Assembly (NCBI GenBank): GCA_051294375.1
Contig: CM119269.1
Location: 21,189,665 to 21,253,664 of the forward strand
Source of the DNA: Paraspadella gotoi
Lineage: Eukaryota > Chaetognatha
Reading direction: 5' to 3'
Length of the DNA stretch: 64,000 nucleotides
Every line of letters begins with the position of its first letter. Position 1 is the stretch's first letter. This document shows positions 55,777-64,000 of the stretch, piece by piece. A model generated the notes under the pieces. The model ran no database searches. It was not told the origin of the DNA and was given only the letters and a program-made list of their open reading frames with translations. Position numbers and translations under genes: made by a program.

Positions 55777-56983
55777 TTGACCAGGTGATCGGTTCCGTGC
55801 GTTGCGTCTGTCTTTCGCGCTACATCGTATTTAAAATAAAAAGAATGTTGTGCTTTTGAGTCCATTATTTCAGACGCTGCGTTTCCGAGTTCCTCTTTTG
55901 CGCGCCACTCTAACTTTTCGTGCAACGAAGGTCTACAATGACGTGACGGAACAGCACGAATTCGATGAAAAAAAAAGACCAGAAAAAAAAATATTAATGG
56001 AAGTAAAGCAAAAAAGAAAGAAAAGAAAAACTGGGGATGGACGAATAACTTTTAGTTGCGGATTGACGGGGTTTAACAACTGGGTACATTTCAATTATTA
56101 GATCCTTTTAACTCCTCACGCAAATCACTCAGCGTTTTTCTTGTTTTCAAAAGCAAATAGTTTTTCATCCTGAGTTGGTTTAACTTTTAATGCATCATGC
56201 CATTGGAGTCTGAATTTTTCAAATCAATGCTCATTGCTCAATCAAATCAAAATGGATACGAATGCAGATTATAAAAAAATTAATGTTTCACACTTTTAGG
56301 TTTTTAGATTTGAAATATATATATATAATACGATGTCGTTCATTTTACGGTTAGAAAGCTGGGAATAAATTTACTAAAAATAAAAACTGTGCTTTTATGC
56401 AACTTTCCTTCACCATTTTCATAAATTATCAGACAGCAGAATTGTCTTTTTTCAGAGTCATTTTTAAAATTTTATACTTTATGACCTCTGCCACGATGAA
56501 AGGTAACTACCCGAATTCGAAAAAAAAAGAACACCCTAGAAGTTGAAAATCGGCAACCCGGTTTAGGAAAGAACTTCTCGTCTTAATGACTTAAATAATT
56601 AATGTCTCGGAACTTGAGGGCCGTCCCAAAAGCCATTACCCACCGAACAAAAAATATTTTTCTCTTACCGCGTTTTCACGCGATTTAAAAATATATATTT
56701 TGTCCCGAAACTTTTTGGCATGAAAAACCGAGATCTGGTCGCTTGGCAACGCATGAAGCTTTGATGAGAATAGTGTAAACGAGATCGAGCTGGTCAATCG
56801 GCTTTCTCTTGGAGATATTCTTCGATGGAGGATTTTTTTTAGCACAATTTAGTGTCTTCATTGACGCTTCAAACTTATTTCTAAACGGCGAAAGCACAAA
56901 TGAGGAGGAGGAGCAGCTGGTCCGGGCGCCCCGGTCGAGAGAGAGTCGCCGAGACGAGAGCGCTCTTCCGACCCGTCCGAGAG

Positions 56984-57022
<39 letters not shown>

Positions 57023-57052
57023 TTTTAATCGAAAACATTTTCCCTTCACCAG
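55777..57052. promoter_or_regulatory. Divergent intergenic region between GT31 (-) and KIF9 (+)
   Basis: Contains no supported coding exon except, perhaps, an unlocated first KIF9 exon. A GC-rich block at 56920-56990 and a (GA)n run at 56985-57018 sit just before the first recognised KIF9 exon. A shared bidirectional promoter is possible from the head-to-head layout; no core promoter element was identified. Confidence 0.4.
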
Positions 57053-62712
<5,660 letters not shown>

Positions 62713-64000
62713 GTAATTCAATGCTCTTTCACAATGCAAAAAAAATATTTTCTATCTGGTACAGTACCTTTTCTCTAGACTCCGAAGTTCAGGAATGAAT
62801 AACTCATAAAATATCGTTTATAATGAGCTAAGATTTTCGTAAAAAAGATGAAGGAAAATTTGCTCTATTGCCCACCTGATGGAAAATAATCAATTCAAAA
62901 ATTTTGCGCTAAGGTCTTGATTTATTTTTTATTTTGTTTTGCTTCTAAAACAGGCTATTTCTTTTTTAATTTGTTTTATTTTGGTCCATATTAATCGACT
63001 AACATGCCCCGCACATATTGATGAATTTCAGGGAGGTATTTAAAAAAAAATTAGGAGTTACACATAAAAATCAGTTTAAAACTTTTTCACTAAAATAGTT
63101 AAAATAATAAATCAAAATTTCGTGATGATTTAAAATATTGTAAAAGGTGCTGCTTAACCTAAGACAACCCCAAATTTAAAAAAAATTAATATTACCACAT
63201 TTTAGAAAAAACTTGGATTACAAGATTAAAACATTTGTCATTTTTTGAGATATGCAGTCTATATTAAATTTTCTGTCCAGCAAAAGAGGGAATCAGCTGA
63301 TTCACAATATATGTTATATATATAGACTTTTTAAAAATTAACTTGAGTAATATGACCCAATAACTGTCAAAATACCTAAAAAAAACACAAATTTTCAATC
63401 ACTAAACAGCCACCTAAAATTATTAATTAAAATTTTATCTGTAATTTTATACCACTTAAAGTTAAAAATGAAGGAAAACAGATTTATAATTTTTGATTAG
63501 TTTCAAAGTTATTAACCAAAATGTGCAGTGTTAACACAACAAGTTAGATTGAGAAAATTATTTTTTGTAGGGTAAAATATTATAACAGTACAGCGTCGGC
63601 GTCAATATTTACAGGACTGCGGAAAAAACAAAACAAAGGACATCAGTTTGAAAAAGATAGGTGTGTGAAAAAGTAAGTGACTAGTAAGTGAGTTAGCAAG
63701 TGAGTGAGTGAGTGAGTGAGTGAGAAAAAGAGAGAGGGGCAGACTCAAAGGTTTGCGCGTTTGTTGATTGCTGAAAGCTTACCAAATTATGGTGGAACTA
63801 AATCCCACCAACCGTTCATCAGCCGGCCATTAGTGCCGAGGCAAGGTCAGTTCGCTCCCAACCCAAGGTCCGGGGTTCTAGCCCGGGTGGCGCCTAGCAG
63901 TTAAGAGGGACGGGCCGCTTAACCCGCCTGTAACATGGGTGTTACAGCCTGTGATCGAGCTCAGGACTGCTTATATTGAACGTTCTTTCATAACACTTGT
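62713..64000. repeat. AT-rich 3' flank with (GTGA)n and a tRNA-like SINE
   Basis: The frame of the last KIF9 exon stays open to 62776-62778, so the gene may end there or splice on. No later exon was recognised. (GTGA)n lies at 63700-63724. 63740-63960 is GC-rich and contains GGGGTTCTAGCCCGGG (63871-63886), similar to a polymerase III B box, in a sequence that does not fold as a complete tRNA; it is probably a tRNA-derived SINE. Confidence 0.5.

Noticed and set aside
63740-63960. Functional tRNA gene
   Set aside because: A B-box-like sequence is present, but I could not find a matching acceptor stem or anticodon arm; it is better read as a SINE.

Overview
The window is nuclear DNA from an animal (metazoan), most likely an invertebrate. 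It carries intron-rich, conserved animal genes: a multi-finger C2H2 zinc-finger gene, a USP47 orthologue, a GH18 chitinase, a furin-type proprotein convertase, a GT31 glycosyltransferase and the ciliary kinesin KIF9. Introns are short (about 60-3000 bp), the non-coding DNA is AT-rich, and GA/CT microsatellites, tRNA-like SINEs and minisatellite-bearing repeats are common. I cannot name the species. All gene models below were built by hand from reading-frame phase, splice signals and protein-family similarity.

Layout. 1-2130: repeats. 2130-2973: GC-rich 5' flank. 2974-16440 (+): a 42-exon C2H2 gene with about 27 fingers in tandem exon cassettes. 16441-20111: 3' flank with no gene recognised. 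20112-36314 (-): USP47 in 28 coding exons, with two SINE families in its introns. 26691-29172 (+): a complete 8-exon chitinase nested inside one USP47 intron on the opposite strand. 37258-51555 (-): furin, with 13 common exons and at least two, perhaps three, alternative 3' ends. 54252-55776 (-): a two-exon beta-1,3-glycosyltransferase. 57053-62712 (+): KIF9, missing four single bases relative to its family. 62780-64000: AT-rich DNA and a tRNA-like SINE.

Biology. The genes are not an operon and share no single pathway. Furin and GT31 act in the secretory pathway, the chitinase is secreted or surface-bound, USP47 is a deubiquitinase, KIF9 serves motile cilia, and the zinc-finger protein is a presumed DNA-binding regulator. 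GT31 and KIF9 are divergently arranged and may share a promoter region.

Most notable: (1) the zinc-finger gene is an array of phase-0 two-finger cassettes that can be skipped without breaking the frame, with two palindromic motifs recurring in the introns between them; (2) furin has alternative 3' exons that each re-encode the end of the P domain, giving Cys-rich/membrane-tailed or Ser/Pro-rich isoforms; (3) GC-AG introns are unusually frequent; (4) a dispersed repeat family carries related minisatellites into introns of three genes.
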